DNA from: an uncultured Saprospiraceae bacterium
GTDB taxonomy: Bacteria > Bacteroidota > Bacteroidia > Chitinophagales > Saprospiraceae
Assembly: GCA_938045585.1 (NCBI GenBank)
Contig: CALIAU010000027.1
Span: forward strand, 1-53,437
DNA: 53,437 nucleotides
Direction of reading: 5' to 3'
How positions within the stretch are numbered: the stretch's first letter is position 1; every line of letters starts with the position of its first letter. The notes under the pieces were generated by a model. That model saw only the letters and a list, made by a program, of their open reading frames with translations. It was not told the DNA's origin and did no database searches. Position numbers and translations under genes: made by a program. Below are positions 44,949-53,437 of this stretch, in pieces.

Positions 44949-45263
44949 ATGCTATTTGGAAATAAACTTAGGGAACTTAGAGAAAATAAAAAACTCGTAC
45001 TCAGGAAAGTTGCAGCGCAATTAGATATTGATACAGCAACGATGTCAAAGATAGAAAGAGGGGATCGTCATGCAAAAAAGGAGCACATTCCAATACTTGC
45101 AGAAATCCTAGGGATTACAGAATCAGATTTGAAAACACTTTGGTTGGCAGATAAAGTTTGTGAATTAGTTGAAGAAGAAGATCAAGCTATCGAAGCTCTG
45201 AGAGTAGCAGAGGATCAAATTGAAAGCAATTCCAAAGTAAATCAAAAACCCATAAAGGTGTGA
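44949..45263 (+). CDS. XRE-family helix-turn-helix regulator
   Basis: 104 residues with a Cro/CI-type helix-turn-helix in the first 60 (LRELRENKKLVLRKVAAQLD, then MSKIERGDRHAKKEHIPILAE). The C-terminal part is acidic and probably mediates dimers. It heads the operon and its stop overlaps the start of the DUF4007 gene (TGATG), so it is likely the cassette's control gene. Regulators of this type often restrain defence genes. Confidence 0.85.
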   Translation: MLFGNKLRELRENKKLVLRKVAAQLDIDTATMSKIERGDRHAKKEHIPILAEILGITESDLKTLWLADKVCELVEEEDQAIEALRVAEDQIESNSKVNQKPIKV

Positions 45264-46120
45264 TGAGTTATACATTTGCAGGACATGAAACATTTACAGT
45301 CAGGCATTACTGGTTAAAGAAAGGCCTTGACCATGCTTGGAGCGGAAAGAGTTTCGGTGATCAAGCCATAATAGAGTTAGGTGTTGGTAAGAATATGGTT
45401 AAGTCAATTAGGTACTGGATTAAATCATTCGGTCTATTAGAAGCAAATGAAACTCAATCTAAAATTGCAGAATTAATATTCAGTGACAAAAAAGGAATGG
45501 ACCCTTACCTAGAAGATGTAGGAAGTATTTGGTTATTGCATTACTTTTTAGTGTCGAACGAAAAAGCTTCAATTTATTCATTAATGTTTAATCATTTTAG
45601 AAAACAAAAGGTTGAATTCGAGGCAGATCAAGCATTGCAATTTCTAAAAGATAGATGTAGAAGTGAAGGAGTGAATTATAATGAAAATTCATTACGAAGA
45701 GATATAGGAGTTTTCTTGAACAATTATACCTTATCTCCAAAACCTAAAAGTATTGAAGATGAATTTTCGGGTCTGTTATATGAACTTAATCTTATAGAGA
45801 GAAGCTATAAATATGGTAGTACTCAATATTATAGAATTGAAACCAAAGAAAGAAAGAATATTCCTGCAGAAATAATTTTGTGCTGCATCCTAATGAAATT
45901 AGAAGGTAGTTCTATATCATTTCATGAACTTCTTAATGGCCTTAATCATGTGGGTTCTGTGTTTGCTATTTCCAGTGATTCTTTACACCAAAAGATAGAA
46001 GAAATCACTTCTAAATACCATAAGGAAGTAGTTTATTCTGATGATGGGGGTATTCAGGTGTTGCAATTTAGAAAAGAGTTAGATCCATTAACGATTTTAA
46101 AAAAATACTATGGAAACTAA
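45263..46120 (+). CDS. DUF4007 protein, SspB-like
   Basis: 285 residues. The N-terminus has the family signature FAGHETFTVRHYWLKKG followed by LGVGKNMVKSIRYWIKSFG. From memory of the Ssp literature, SspB has a DUF4007 domain and acts as the DNA nickase in single-strand phosphorothioation; the activity here is inferred. ATG 45263 is preferred over GTG 45260 because it directly begins the conserved part and overlaps the XRE stop by one base. It overlaps the next gene by 11 bases. Confidence 0.82.
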   Translation: MSYTFAGHETFTVRHYWLKKGLDHAWSGKSFGDQAIIELGVGKNMVKSIRYWIKSFGLLEANETQSKIAELIFSDKKGMDPYLEDVGSIWLLHYFLVSNEKASIYSLMFNHFRKQKVEFEADQALQFLKDRCRSEGVNYNENSLRRDIGVFLNNYTLSPKPKSIEDEFSGLLYELNLIERSYKYGSTQYYRIETKERKNIPAEIILCCILMKLEGSSISFHELLNGLNHVGSVFAISSDSLHQKIEEITSKYHKEVVYSDDGGIQVLQFRKELDPLTILKKYYGN

Positions 46121-49100
46121 CTTCACGCCGTCAATAAATATTGCAAGAGACTTTTCAAGTGAGTATAATTACATACCCACACAAAATTCCATTGATGCAT
46201 ATGAAACGATCTCAAAAAGTTTTAAATCTGGAGTTCACTCATATAACCTTATTGGAAGTTATGGCACAGGTAAGTCCGCTTTTCTATTAGCTTTTTACAA
46301 ACATTTAAACCAAGACGAAGAGTACTTCTCTCCTGTAAACGGCCAGTTCAACGGCTGCTCACAGTTTAAGTTTTTAAATGTAGTAGGTAAATATGAATCA
46401 TTAGTAAAATCCCTATCTGAGGAATTAGGTACAGATGATGATGAAACTACAGTTTATAATAAGATAAAATCATTACATAGCAGACTAAAGAAGAAAAAGA
46501 AATGCCTTGTTATTGTTGTTGATGAGTTTGGTAAGGTTCTAGAATATGCCGCAAAGAACAACCCAGAGAAAGAACTTTACTTTATTCAAAGAATAGCTGA
46601 GTTTGCGAATGACAAAAATAGAAACATTCTTTTTCTGACAACCTTACATCAAAATTTTGATGCATATTCAATTGGACTAGAAGAAAAAGACAGAAAAGAG
46701 TGGGAAAAAGTAAAGGGCAGAATAAAAGAATTACCATTCAATGAGCCTGTTGAGCAATTATTGAATCTGGCTGCCTCTGCTATTAGACATGAATATCCTA
46801 AGCTAAAAGCAAATGGTATTTCCAAAGGATTGTTGAAATTAATTAAGGATAACAATCTATTTAAACTCAGAAACAAGGTTGATGATAGTTTAGTTAGAAG
46901 CTTAAACCCTATTGATCCTATAGCGGCTTCTTCATTATTAATATCATTACAGAAGTATGGTCAAAACGAGAGGTCACTGTTTGGATTCATTGTTACAAAT
47001 GAACCAAAAGGATTAAAATCATTTATCCAAAGCAAGAAAGGTAAACTCTTTAGTATTGAGAATGTCTTTGACTATATCATTTATAACTTTAGTTCTTTTT
47101 TGCATTCAAAAGGTAATCCAGACTTTTTTCGATGGAGAGTGATTCATTCAGCTTTAGATAAAGCGGACAACTTACTTAGGAAAAATCAATCTGATTCTAA
47201 GAAACTAATAAAGGCAATAGGATTAATTGATTTGCTTTTAGACTTTAATGGAAGTATTTCTAAAAAGTTCCTTGAGATATATTCTAAGGAGATTCTTTTA
47301 ATTCAGTCGCCAATTCCAATTCTCAAAGAATTGGAAAGGCAAGGAATAATCAAATATCAAAATTTCCGTAAATCCTATGGACTTTTTGAAGGGACGGACA
47401 TTGATGTGGAGAAACTGATTGCAAAGCACGTTAAATCAATCGGAAAAGTTTCATCTATTGAAGATCATATAGCCAAATACTTTAAAGCAGACTATGAAGT
47501 AGCCAAGGCGATTAGTTATAAGATTGGTACACCAAGATTATTTGAGTATAAAATTACAATTGATCCAATCAAAGTATTTCAAGAAATTAAATCTGAAGTA
47601 GACGGAGTCGTAAATATAGTTTTCAATTCTAAATTGAAATCGAGTTCTTTACGTACAAAAATTCAGGAGCCTATACTTCATTGCTTGATAAATGACACTG
47701 ATGTTATTTCTAATTCGCTTTTAGAAATGAAAGTCATAGAAAAGATTTTGTCCGAGGAGGTATTGGATAAAGTTGCAAGAGGAGAGTTAGAAGCTAAAAT
47801 GAACTATCTAGAGATTGATTTAAGTAGAACATTAGAAAACTTATCTTTTTCAAAACTGGCAAAATGGTACACTAATGGAAAGAAAGTTAAAATAGAAAAT
47901 AAAAAGCATTTAAATAAAATTTTATCATTGATCTCAGATGAGGTTTATTCGAATACTCCAACAATAAAGAGTGAACACATAAATAAATCAAAATTATCTG
48001 GAACAATTCATTCTGCTAAAAAGAATTATATAAGAGCCTTGATCCAAAATTATGATAAGCCAATTCTTGCGTTTGAAGAAAAATTATTTCCACCTGAAAG
48101 ATCCATCTATCATAGTTTACTAGAGAATACAGGAATTCATAAAAATGATTTGCAAGAAGCTTATTTCCAAAGACCAACAGATAAAACATATAAGAAGTTG
48201 TGGGAGGCTTCATTGAAATTTATTGAGAAGACGAAGAAAGGTAAAAGACCTGTATCTGAATTTATTGAATTATTGAGTAAAAGGCCACTTAAGCTTAAAG
48301 ATGGCTTAATTGAATTTTGGATTATCACATTTTTATTTATCCATAGAGATGAATATGCCCTTTACAGAGATGGTGTATATGTGCCTAACTTTTCTTTTGA
48401 GGTGGGGGAATTGATATATAAGAAAGCAAGTTCCTATTCAATAAAAGCGATTGAAGTAAACGGCGTGAGATTGAAGTTGTTTAATAAATACAGATTACTA
48501 ATTCAAAAGGATGAAAAGGATGAAATAAAGGATAAAGGATTTCAAGAAGTGGCTAAACCATTTCTTACTTTTTACAAACAACTTTCTCCATACACTAAGG
48601 CTACCAAAAAGAATTTATCTAAGCAAACTCTATTATTTAGAGAAACTTTACTTAATGCAAAGGAGCTTGAAAAAACTTTCTTTGATGATATTCCAAAGTG
48701 TTTCAGTTATGACCTAAAAACTTTAGAAAAGAATAATAAAGAACTAAAATCTTTTTCTAATAAGGTTCAAAAATCTATAAAAGAGCTCAGACTAAATGAT
48801 GAACAATTGTTGTTTAGAATAAAAGATAGGCTTTCAAGCTATCTGGGTATTGAAGAAGATGGATTTGCACAAATTAAAGGCAAACTTAAAGAGCGTTATA
48901 GCAATAGAATAGATCATTTGTTGAATCCTAAACAGAGAACTTTAGTTAGAAGAATTGAATCACCTCTTGATGAGGAGAAAGCATGGCTTTCAAGTCTTTC
49001 TCAAGCACTTATAGGTAAACAAACGAAGCAGTTTGCAGATGATGATGAATTGATCTTATACGAGAGGATTAATAAGGAGTTTAAAGATTTAGATGCTTTA

Positions 49101-49319
49101 GTTTCATTGTCAGAAGAGAGCATTGACCCTAAAACTGAAGTTGGTATTAAATATCAGATATTCGGTACTGATAAATCAAATAAAGGCAATCAAATTGTCC
49201 TTAACAAAAAGCAGTTAAAAGAGGTGTCAAAGCTTAAGAAACAGCTAAACACAATTATAAAGTCAAAGGATAAAACCATAGTTGAAGGAACCTTATTAGA
49301 ATTACTTAAATCAATATGA
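46110..49319 (+). CDS. Large P-loop ATPase, SspC-like
   Basis: 1069 residues. Walker A is GSYGTGKS at 49-56 and Walker B is LVIVVDEFGK with Asp138-Glu139, an AAA/STAND-like N-terminal module. The rest (about 300-1069) is a long, lysine-rich helical region with no domain I recognise. By position between DUF4007 and the PP-loop gene it corresponds to SspC, the ATPase of the Ssp modification complex. It overlaps both neighbours (11 bases on the left, 4 on the right), implying a stoichiometric assembly. Confidence 0.78.
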   Translation: METNFTPSINIARDFSSEYNYIPTQNSIDAYETISKSFKSGVHSYNLIGSYGTGKSAFLLAFYKHLNQDEEYFSPVNGQFNGCSQFKFLNVVGKYESLVKSLSEELGTDDDETTVYNKIKSLHSRLKKKKKCLVIVVDEFGKVLEYAAKNNPEKELYFIQRIAEFANDKNRNILFLTTLHQNFDAYSIGLEEKDRKEWEKVKGRIKELPFNEPVEQLLNLAASAIRHEYPKLKANGISKGLLKLIKDNNLFKLRNKVDDSLVRSLNPIDPIAASSLLISLQKYGQNERSLFGFIVTNEPKGLKSFIQSKKGKLFSIENVFDYIIYNFSSFLHSKGNPDFFRWRVIHSALDKADNLLRKNQSDSKKLIKAIGLIDLLLDFNGSISKKFLEIYSKEILLIQSPIPILKELERQGIIKYQNFRKSYGLFEGTDIDVEKLIAKHVKSIGKVSSIEDHIAKYFKADYEVAKAISYKIGTPRLFEYKITIDPIKVFQEIKSEVDGVVNIVFNSKLKSSSLRTKIQEPILHCLINDTDVISNSLLEMKVIEKILSEEVLDKVARGELEAKMNYLEIDLSRTLENLSFSKLAKWYTNGKKVKIENKKHLNKILSLISDEVYSNTPTIKSEHINKSKLSGTIHSAKKNYIRALIQNYDKPILAFEEKLFPPERSIYHSLLENTGIHKNDLQEAYFQRPTDKTYKKLWEASLKFIEKTKKGKRPVSEFIELLSKRPLKLKDGLIEFWIITFLFIHRDEYALYRDGVYVPNFSFEVGELIYKKASSYSIKAIEVNGVRLKLFNKYRLLIQKDEKDEIKDKGFQEVAKPFLTFYKQLSPYTKATKKNLSKQTLLFRETLLNAKELEKTFFDDIPKCFSYDLKTLEKNNKELKSFSNKVQKSIKELRLNDEQLLFRIKDRLSSYLGIEEDGFAQIKGKLKERYSNRIDHLLNPKQRTLVRRIESPLDEEKAWLSSLSQALIGKQTKQFADDDELILYERINKEFKDLDALVSLSEESIDPKTEVGIKYQIFGTDKSNKGNQIVLNKKQLKEVSKLKKQLNTIIKSKDKTIVEGTLLELLKSI

Positions 49320-50470
49320 GTAAAGAAGTAAAACACGTATTAGGAATATCAGGTGGTAAGGACAGTGCAGCATTAGCAATCTACTTGAACAACATTTATC
49401 CAGAATTGGATATTGAATATTATTCATGCGATACAGGAAAGGAGTTAAAGGAAACATATGATCTTATAGATAGCCTAGAAGTATATCTAGGTAAAAACAT
49501 AAAAGTACTTAAAGCTGTAAGCGATGAAAATCATGATCCTTTTGATCACTTCTTGGATGTCTATGGCGGCTACCTTCCCTCTAATACAGCTCGTTGGTGT
49601 ACTAAGAAATTGAAATTAATGCCGTTTGAGAAATATATTGCAGGTGATGCTCCTATTGTATCGTATGTTGGGATAAGAGGTGATGAAGATAGAGAAGGAT
49701 ACATTTCTAAAAAGGCTAATGTCCAATCTATATTTCCATTTAGACAGAACATTTGGAGTGAAGATGTAATCACTAAAGTTTTGAAAAACGAAAACCTTGA
49801 ATTTATATTGAAACTTTATCAAGAGTCTTGCTTTCATGACAATAAAGATAGAATTCTAGAAATTGCTAAAACGCCCTTATCTAATAACTATAATCAGAAA
49901 ACCAAACTTGGATTCTTATTAGACAGTAGTACAAAGGACTTCAATAAAGTAGTCTTCCAGTTCTTGAAGACTACAGACTATCCATTGGGTAAAGTAGAAA
50001 GTTATCCATTAATTGAGAATGAAGATATTTTGGTCCGAAGTGATATTTTCTCAATCTTGAAAGAATCAGGTGTAGGTGTGCCAGGCTATTATGAGAAAAG
50101 GGAATACAAAGTTGAAATAGATGGTGAGGAAAAAACAGGTTACTACTCTCGTTCTAGATCAGGATGTTTTTTTTGTTTTTTCCAACAAAAAATCGAATGG
50201 GTATGGTTATACGAGAATCATAATGAGCTTTTTAATAAAGCTCTTGCATATGAAAAAGAAGGATACACTTGGCAACAGGGTGAAACACTTGAAGAGTTAT
50301 CTAGCCCCAAAAGAGTAAAAGCAATAAAGAAAGAACACTTCACCAGAATACAACGAACGAAGAATAATTTTAAATCACCTAACTTAGTAGACATCTTAAC
50401 TGATTCTGACGAATGGGAGATTGATTGGGAAGAGGAGGAAGGAAGAGGATGTGCTGCTTGCTTTATATAG
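49316..50470 (+). CDS. PP-loop ATP pyrophosphatase / PAPS-reductase family, SspD/DndC-like
   Basis: 384 residues. The PP-loop motif SGGKDS is at 12-17. Cysteines able to hold an iron-sulfur cluster or carry sulfur are at Cys284 and Cys287 (GCFFCF) and at Cys379 and Cys382 (GCAACFI); ARWCTKKLK is the other conserved cysteine. In DndC and SspD this enzyme activates the DNA phosphate for sulfur insertion. An assimilatory PAPS reductase is less likely because of the neighbours. It overlaps the ATPase gene by four bases. Confidence 0.88.
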   Translation: MSKEVKHVLGISGGKDSAALAIYLNNIYPELDIEYYSCDTGKELKETYDLIDSLEVYLGKNIKVLKAVSDENHDPFDHFLDVYGGYLPSNTARWCTKKLKLMPFEKYIAGDAPIVSYVGIRGDEDREGYISKKANVQSIFPFRQNIWSEDVITKVLKNENLEFILKLYQESCFHDNKDRILEIAKTPLSNNYNQKTKLGFLLDSSTKDFNKVVFQFLKTTDYPLGKVESYPLIENEDILVRSDIFSILKESGVGVPGYYEKREYKVEIDGEEKTGYYSRSRSGCFFCFFQQKIEWVWLYENHNELFNKALAYEKEGYTWQQGETLEELSSPKRVKAIKKEHFTRIQRTKNNFKSPNLVDILTDSDEWEIDWEEEEGRGCAACFI

Positions 50471-50473
50471 ATT

Positions 50474-50974
50474 ATGGGTTACGATATTGATATGGCAAAA
50501 AAAGGTGATCTAGTTGTTCATACTAAGAAGTTCTTTTTACATCCAACATTCTGGAGTGATCCGTCTAAAAAATTGACAGAACCTACTGGATGGAAAAGGG
50601 TGAAATTCACCAAAGTTAACAGATCTAAAATTCCACGTAAAAATGGAGTTTACTGTTTTATTTTAATACCTAAAGTGAATAAATTTTTGGAAACTAGATA
50701 TTTATTTTATGTAGGTCTTACAAATAGAACTCTTTGGAATAGGTATAAAGAATATCTTGATGAACAAGCTGGAAAAGGAAAACCTAGAGCTAAGGTTTAT
50801 CAAATGTTTAAACAGTATTCAAATCATTTGTACTTCTATTATACAGAAATTGCTAATGCTTCGGATGTTGAAAATTGCGAAGAAAAGTTGATAAATACTT
50901 TTGTTCCGCTAATTAATACTAGTATTCCTGAAGCTAAGATATCTCCTGAATTAAAGAATCTATATGAAGGATAA
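50474..50974 (+). CDS. GIY-YIG nuclease-like protein
   Basis: 166 residues. Motifs in order: GVY at 58-60, YVG at 79-81, a following Arg (Arg85 or Arg90), and EEKLINTFVPLINTSIP near the C-terminus with the catalytic-type Glu and Asn. All core positions of the GIY-YIG fold are visible, so it may be an active nuclease. The N-terminal about 50 residues are basic with no known domain. It starts 3 bases after the PP-loop gene and overlaps the DGQHR gene by 11. It could be the cassette's cleavage effector. Confidence 0.72.
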   Translation: MGYDIDMAKKGDLVVHTKKFFLHPTFWSDPSKKLTEPTGWKRVKFTKVNRSKIPRKNGVYCFILIPKVNKFLETRYLFYVGLTNRTLWNRYKEYLDEQAGKGKPRAKVYQMFKQYSNHLYFYYTEIANASDVENCEEKLINTFVPLINTSIPEAKISPELKNLYEG

Positions 50975-52232
50975 CTCATCAATATTAAGAATTCCATGCT
51001 TGCGTGGTAGAATGGGTGATTGGTTTTATTACTCAAGTGTACTTTCCTTTAAAGAAGTAAAGAAAAGAGTCAAATTACCTAAAGAGATTAATAAAAAATA
51101 CTCTAGAAACAAAGAACTTAAACTAGGCGAATGGATTCAAAGAGATTTAGATAAAACAAGAACAAGTCCAATCGTAAAGTACTTACAGAAAACTGACCAA
51201 AGATTCTTTAATAGTCTTGTGTTAGGGATTTATGATGGCAGCCCTAAGTGGCAAGAACTGAATATTACTTTTGACGATAATGAAGAAAAGATATTTCAAC
51301 CTGACGAGCTTGATTACTTTAGTAGGACATTTGGTGTATTAACCTTAAGTGGCAAAGAATCTCTTTTCGCTATAGATGGTCAACATAGGGCTCTCGCAAT
51401 TAGGAATGCATATGAAGCTGATGAGGAATTATTCATTAATGATGAAATTTCAATTATTCTTGTAGCGCATAAAAGCTCGTTAGAAGGTAAAGAGAGAACT
51501 CGCAGACTGTTTTCTACTTTAAATCGATATGCAAAACCAGTCAAAACAAATGAGATAATTGCATTAAGTGAAGATGATAACGCAGCAATAATTACTAGAA
51601 AATTAATTGATGAATATAGATTGATTGAAAATCGCATTAAGATAAGTAAGCAAAAAACGATAAACGATTCAGACGATTGGCACTTTACTACAATTATTCA
51701 ATTATATGAATTTATTAAGTCTCTATTAACTCAGAAAAAGTTTAGCACTTATCCAAAAGAAAAAAGTACAAAACGAGAAGCAAAAGAGTATTTGCACTAT
51801 AGGGAATCAGAAGAAGTAATTCTCAAGGATTATAAATATGTAAAAAATATTCTTGATAAGCTTATAAAGAATATAATTCCATTAAAAGAGATCTTAATTG
51901 AAAACAAAACTTTAGACCGTAAATTAAAGAGTACAAGTATTCTTTTTCGTCCTATAGGACAAAATATATTATTTGATCTTGTTTGTATAGCATTGAATGA
52001 AAAGAGGCTATCATCTGTTATTTCTTTTTTTAATGAAAGCACTTTTACTCTAACTCATCATGTGTGGCAAAAAGTTTTTATAAACTCTGAGACAAAAGGC
52101 CTTAAAACAGATAAGTATTTACAAAGATATGCCAAGATATTGATCCAAGAAAAATTATCTATCTCAGTTAAAATGACAAAAAAAGATACGGAGATCTATG
52201 AAAATTTCGGTTTCAACAAAGGTGATATATAA
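50964..52232 (+). CDS. DGQHR-domain protein, DndB-like
   Basis: 422 residues. The signature DGQHR is at 138-142 in FAIDGQHRALAI, defining the DGQHR family that includes DndB, a regulator in Dnd phosphorothioation cassettes. The C-terminal half is helical and charged. The role here is inferred to be regulation or DNA substrate recognition. It overlaps the GIY-YIG gene and is followed 38 bases later by the helicase gene. Confidence 0.85.
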   Translation: MKDNSSILRIPCLRGRMGDWFYYSSVLSFKEVKKRVKLPKEINKKYSRNKELKLGEWIQRDLDKTRTSPIVKYLQKTDQRFFNSLVLGIYDGSPKWQELNITFDDNEEKIFQPDELDYFSRTFGVLTLSGKESLFAIDGQHRALAIRNAYEADEELFINDEISIILVAHKSSLEGKERTRRLFSTLNRYAKPVKTNEIIALSEDDNAAIITRKLIDEYRLIENRIKISKQKTINDSDDWHFTTIIQLYEFIKSLLTQKKFSTYPKEKSTKREAKEYLHYRESEEVILKDYKYVKNILDKLIKNIIPLKEILIENKTLDRKLKSTSILFRPIGQNILFDLVCIALNEKRLSSVISFFNESTFTLTHHVWQKVFINSETKGLKTDKYLQRYAKILIQEKLSISVKMTKKDTEIYENFGFNKGDI

Positions 52233-52270
52233 AGAATACATAATAATTAAATCCAAATAATAGAAGCTAA

Positions 52271-53437
52271 ATGCTAAAGTTAGTCTCGTGGTCAGATTCT
52301 AGAATATACAGGTCTTATGACAAACATGAGCCTATGGAGTTCTATCTTAAGGCACTAGCAAATAGTCAATCGTTCGATTTGCTTCTTGGTTATTTCAGTT
52401 CATCCGCTATAAATGTTCTCTCGCTTGGTTTTGCTAGGTTCATTTATAATGGTGGAAAAGTTAGAATTGTAGCAAATCATATACTTTCAAAGAAAGACAA
52501 GGGCATTCTCCAAAATGCAAAAGAAGGAAATTTTGATCCTGAGATTATAGATTTATTAAATATTAAGAGTTTGAAAAATAGCTTGGATGATTATGGTACA
52601 CATTTTTTCAATTGTTTATCCTATTTAATAGCAAATGGTAGAATTGAAATTGTATTAGTTTCTCCCAAAAAGGGAAGAGGTTTATCGCACTTTAAATCAG
52701 GAACTTTTAAAGACGGAACAGACACAATTGGTTTTAAGGCTTCATGTAATTTCACTTACAGTGGAATCACTCAAAACCTTGAAGAACTTGATGTCTTCTT
52801 ATTATGGGAGAATAGCAGATCTAGTAAGCTAATAGAGAGTCAAATAGAATATTTCGAAAAAATATTTTATAAACAAGCTGATTTTGTAAATTATATAGAA
52901 CCAGGTGATATTGAAATTGCTATTGAAAATGAATTTAGTTCTAAGACAATAGATGAGCTAATTGTTGATGAAGTAGAATTATTGAAGGCAAGGAGTCGAG
53001 TCTTGAACAATCCATATTTGAATGATTTAATTGTACATGAGGAAGAAGAGATTTACAAGATAGCAACTACTCCAAGATTCCCATATCCTGCAGGTCCAAG
53101 AGGTTATCAAGAGTTAGCATTTAAAAACTGGAAAGCTAATGATAAAAAAGGGGTCTTTGCTATGGCAACAGGTACTGGCAAAACCATTACAGCTTTAAAC
53201 TGCCTTTATAATGAATATTTGGAATCTGGATTTTACAGGGCTGTGATTATAGTTCCTACAATTTCTTTAGTGGAGCAATGGGTAGAAGAGTGTAAAAAAT
53301 TTAATTTTAAAAACATTACAACTGTATCAAGTAAAACAGATTGGACTAGGTATTTTTCTGAAGTTTTAACTAAGTCTTTATTGGAAGATTCTTCTTATAT
53401 TATAATAGTTACCTATGCATCGTTTCCACGTGCAAAA
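52271..53437 (+). CDS. PLD-like domain plus DEAD/DEAH helicase (partial at right edge)
   Basis: The first 389 codons are present and the frame runs off the right edge. An N-terminal phospholipase D-like domain (about 10-190) contains LSHFKSG and FKASCNFTYSGI, an HKD-like region with its GSxNFT-type partner, although the Asp spacing is one residue longer than the strict HxKx4D. A superfamily 2 helicase core follows: Q-like PRGYQELAF, Walker A FAMATGTGKTITAL, then motif Ia IIVPTISLVEQW. The DExx box and later motifs lie outside the window. Likely the DNA-targeting or remodelling component of the cassette. Confidence 0.85.
   Translation, partial: MLKLVSWSDSRIYRSYDKHEPMEFYLKALANSQSFDLLLGYFSSSAINVLSLGFARFIYNGGKVRIVANHILSKKDKGILQNAKEGNFDPEIIDLLNIKSLKNSLDDYGTHFFNCLSYLIANGRIEIVLVSPKKGRGLSHFKSGTFKDGTDTIGFKASCNFTYSGITQNLEELDVFLLWENSRSSKLIESQIEYFEKIFYKQADFVNYIEPGDIEIAIENEFSSKTIDELIVDEVELLKARSRVLNNPYLNDLIVHEEEEIYKIATTPRFPYPAGPRGYQELAFKNWKANDKKGVFAMATGTGKTITALNCLYNEYLESGFYRAVIIVPTISLVEQWVEECKKFNFKNITTVSSKTDWTRYFSEVLTKSLLEDSSYIIIVTYASFPRAK

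Noticed and set aside
49316-50470. Assimilatory PAPS reductase
   Set aside because: No sulfate-assimilation neighbours; coupled instead to DUF4007, ATPase and DGQHR genes, which points to the DndC/SspD branch.

Overview
The window reads as chromosomal DNA of a member of the Bacteroidota, probably a Saprospira- or Chitinophaga-like aerobe. The pointers are a secreted protein with a type IX secretion (T9SS) C-terminal sorting domain, an alternative complex III (ACIII) gene cluster fused to a caa3/aa3-type cytochrome oxidase cluster, and promoter-like TAnnTTTG boxes typical of the phylum. No species can be named from the sequence alone.

Layout, left to right. Positions 1-240 hold the first codons of a transposase on the minus strand and short repeats. 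Positions 248-6708 hold a family 2 glycosyltransferase, a large T9SS-sorted adhesin-like protein and a CocE/S15-type serine hydrolase. Positions 7116-12000 hold seven tandem paralogues of an unrecognised exported glycine-zipper family, one with a frameshift, interspersed with REP-like palindromes. A GC-rich string of hairpins then leads into thyA (12393-13187).

Positions 13332-30213 are a long co-directional respiratory locus: actABCDEF (quinol to cytochrome c electron transfer), oxidase subunits II (fused to an OmpA domain) and I, heme O synthase, two subunit III-like proteins, subunit IV, a cysteine-free SCO-like protein, a DUF420/CtaM-like assembly factor and a small CxxC membrane protein. 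Electrons would pass from quinol through ACIII hemes to CuA and the heme a3/CuB site. Several of these proteins carry histidine-rich segments. Positions 30304-34738 on the minus strand hold two outer-membrane-type proteins and a compact housekeeping group (M32 carboxypeptidase, DUF423, uracil-DNA glycosylase, DinB-like).

A tRNA-Arg(TCT) gene at 34815-34888 marks the start of a visibly more A+T-rich accessory region that runs off the right edge. It holds a short repeat, an ORF interrupted only by TGA codons, a VirD4/TraG-like ATPase with a replication-relaxation winged-helix partner, a LytS/LytTR two-component pair, a VWA / membrane / coiled-coil trio, and a tightly packed operon (44949 to the end). 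That operon has an XRE regulator, a DUF4007 protein, a large P-loop ATPase, a DndC/SspD-like PP-loop protein, a GIY-YIG protein, a DGQHR (DndB-like) protein and a PLD-helicase. The core resembles the SspBCD DNA phosphorothioation machinery. The cysteine desulfurase is not in the window and the companion genes look different from the restriction partners I know, so this is the best candidate for an undescribed defence system here.
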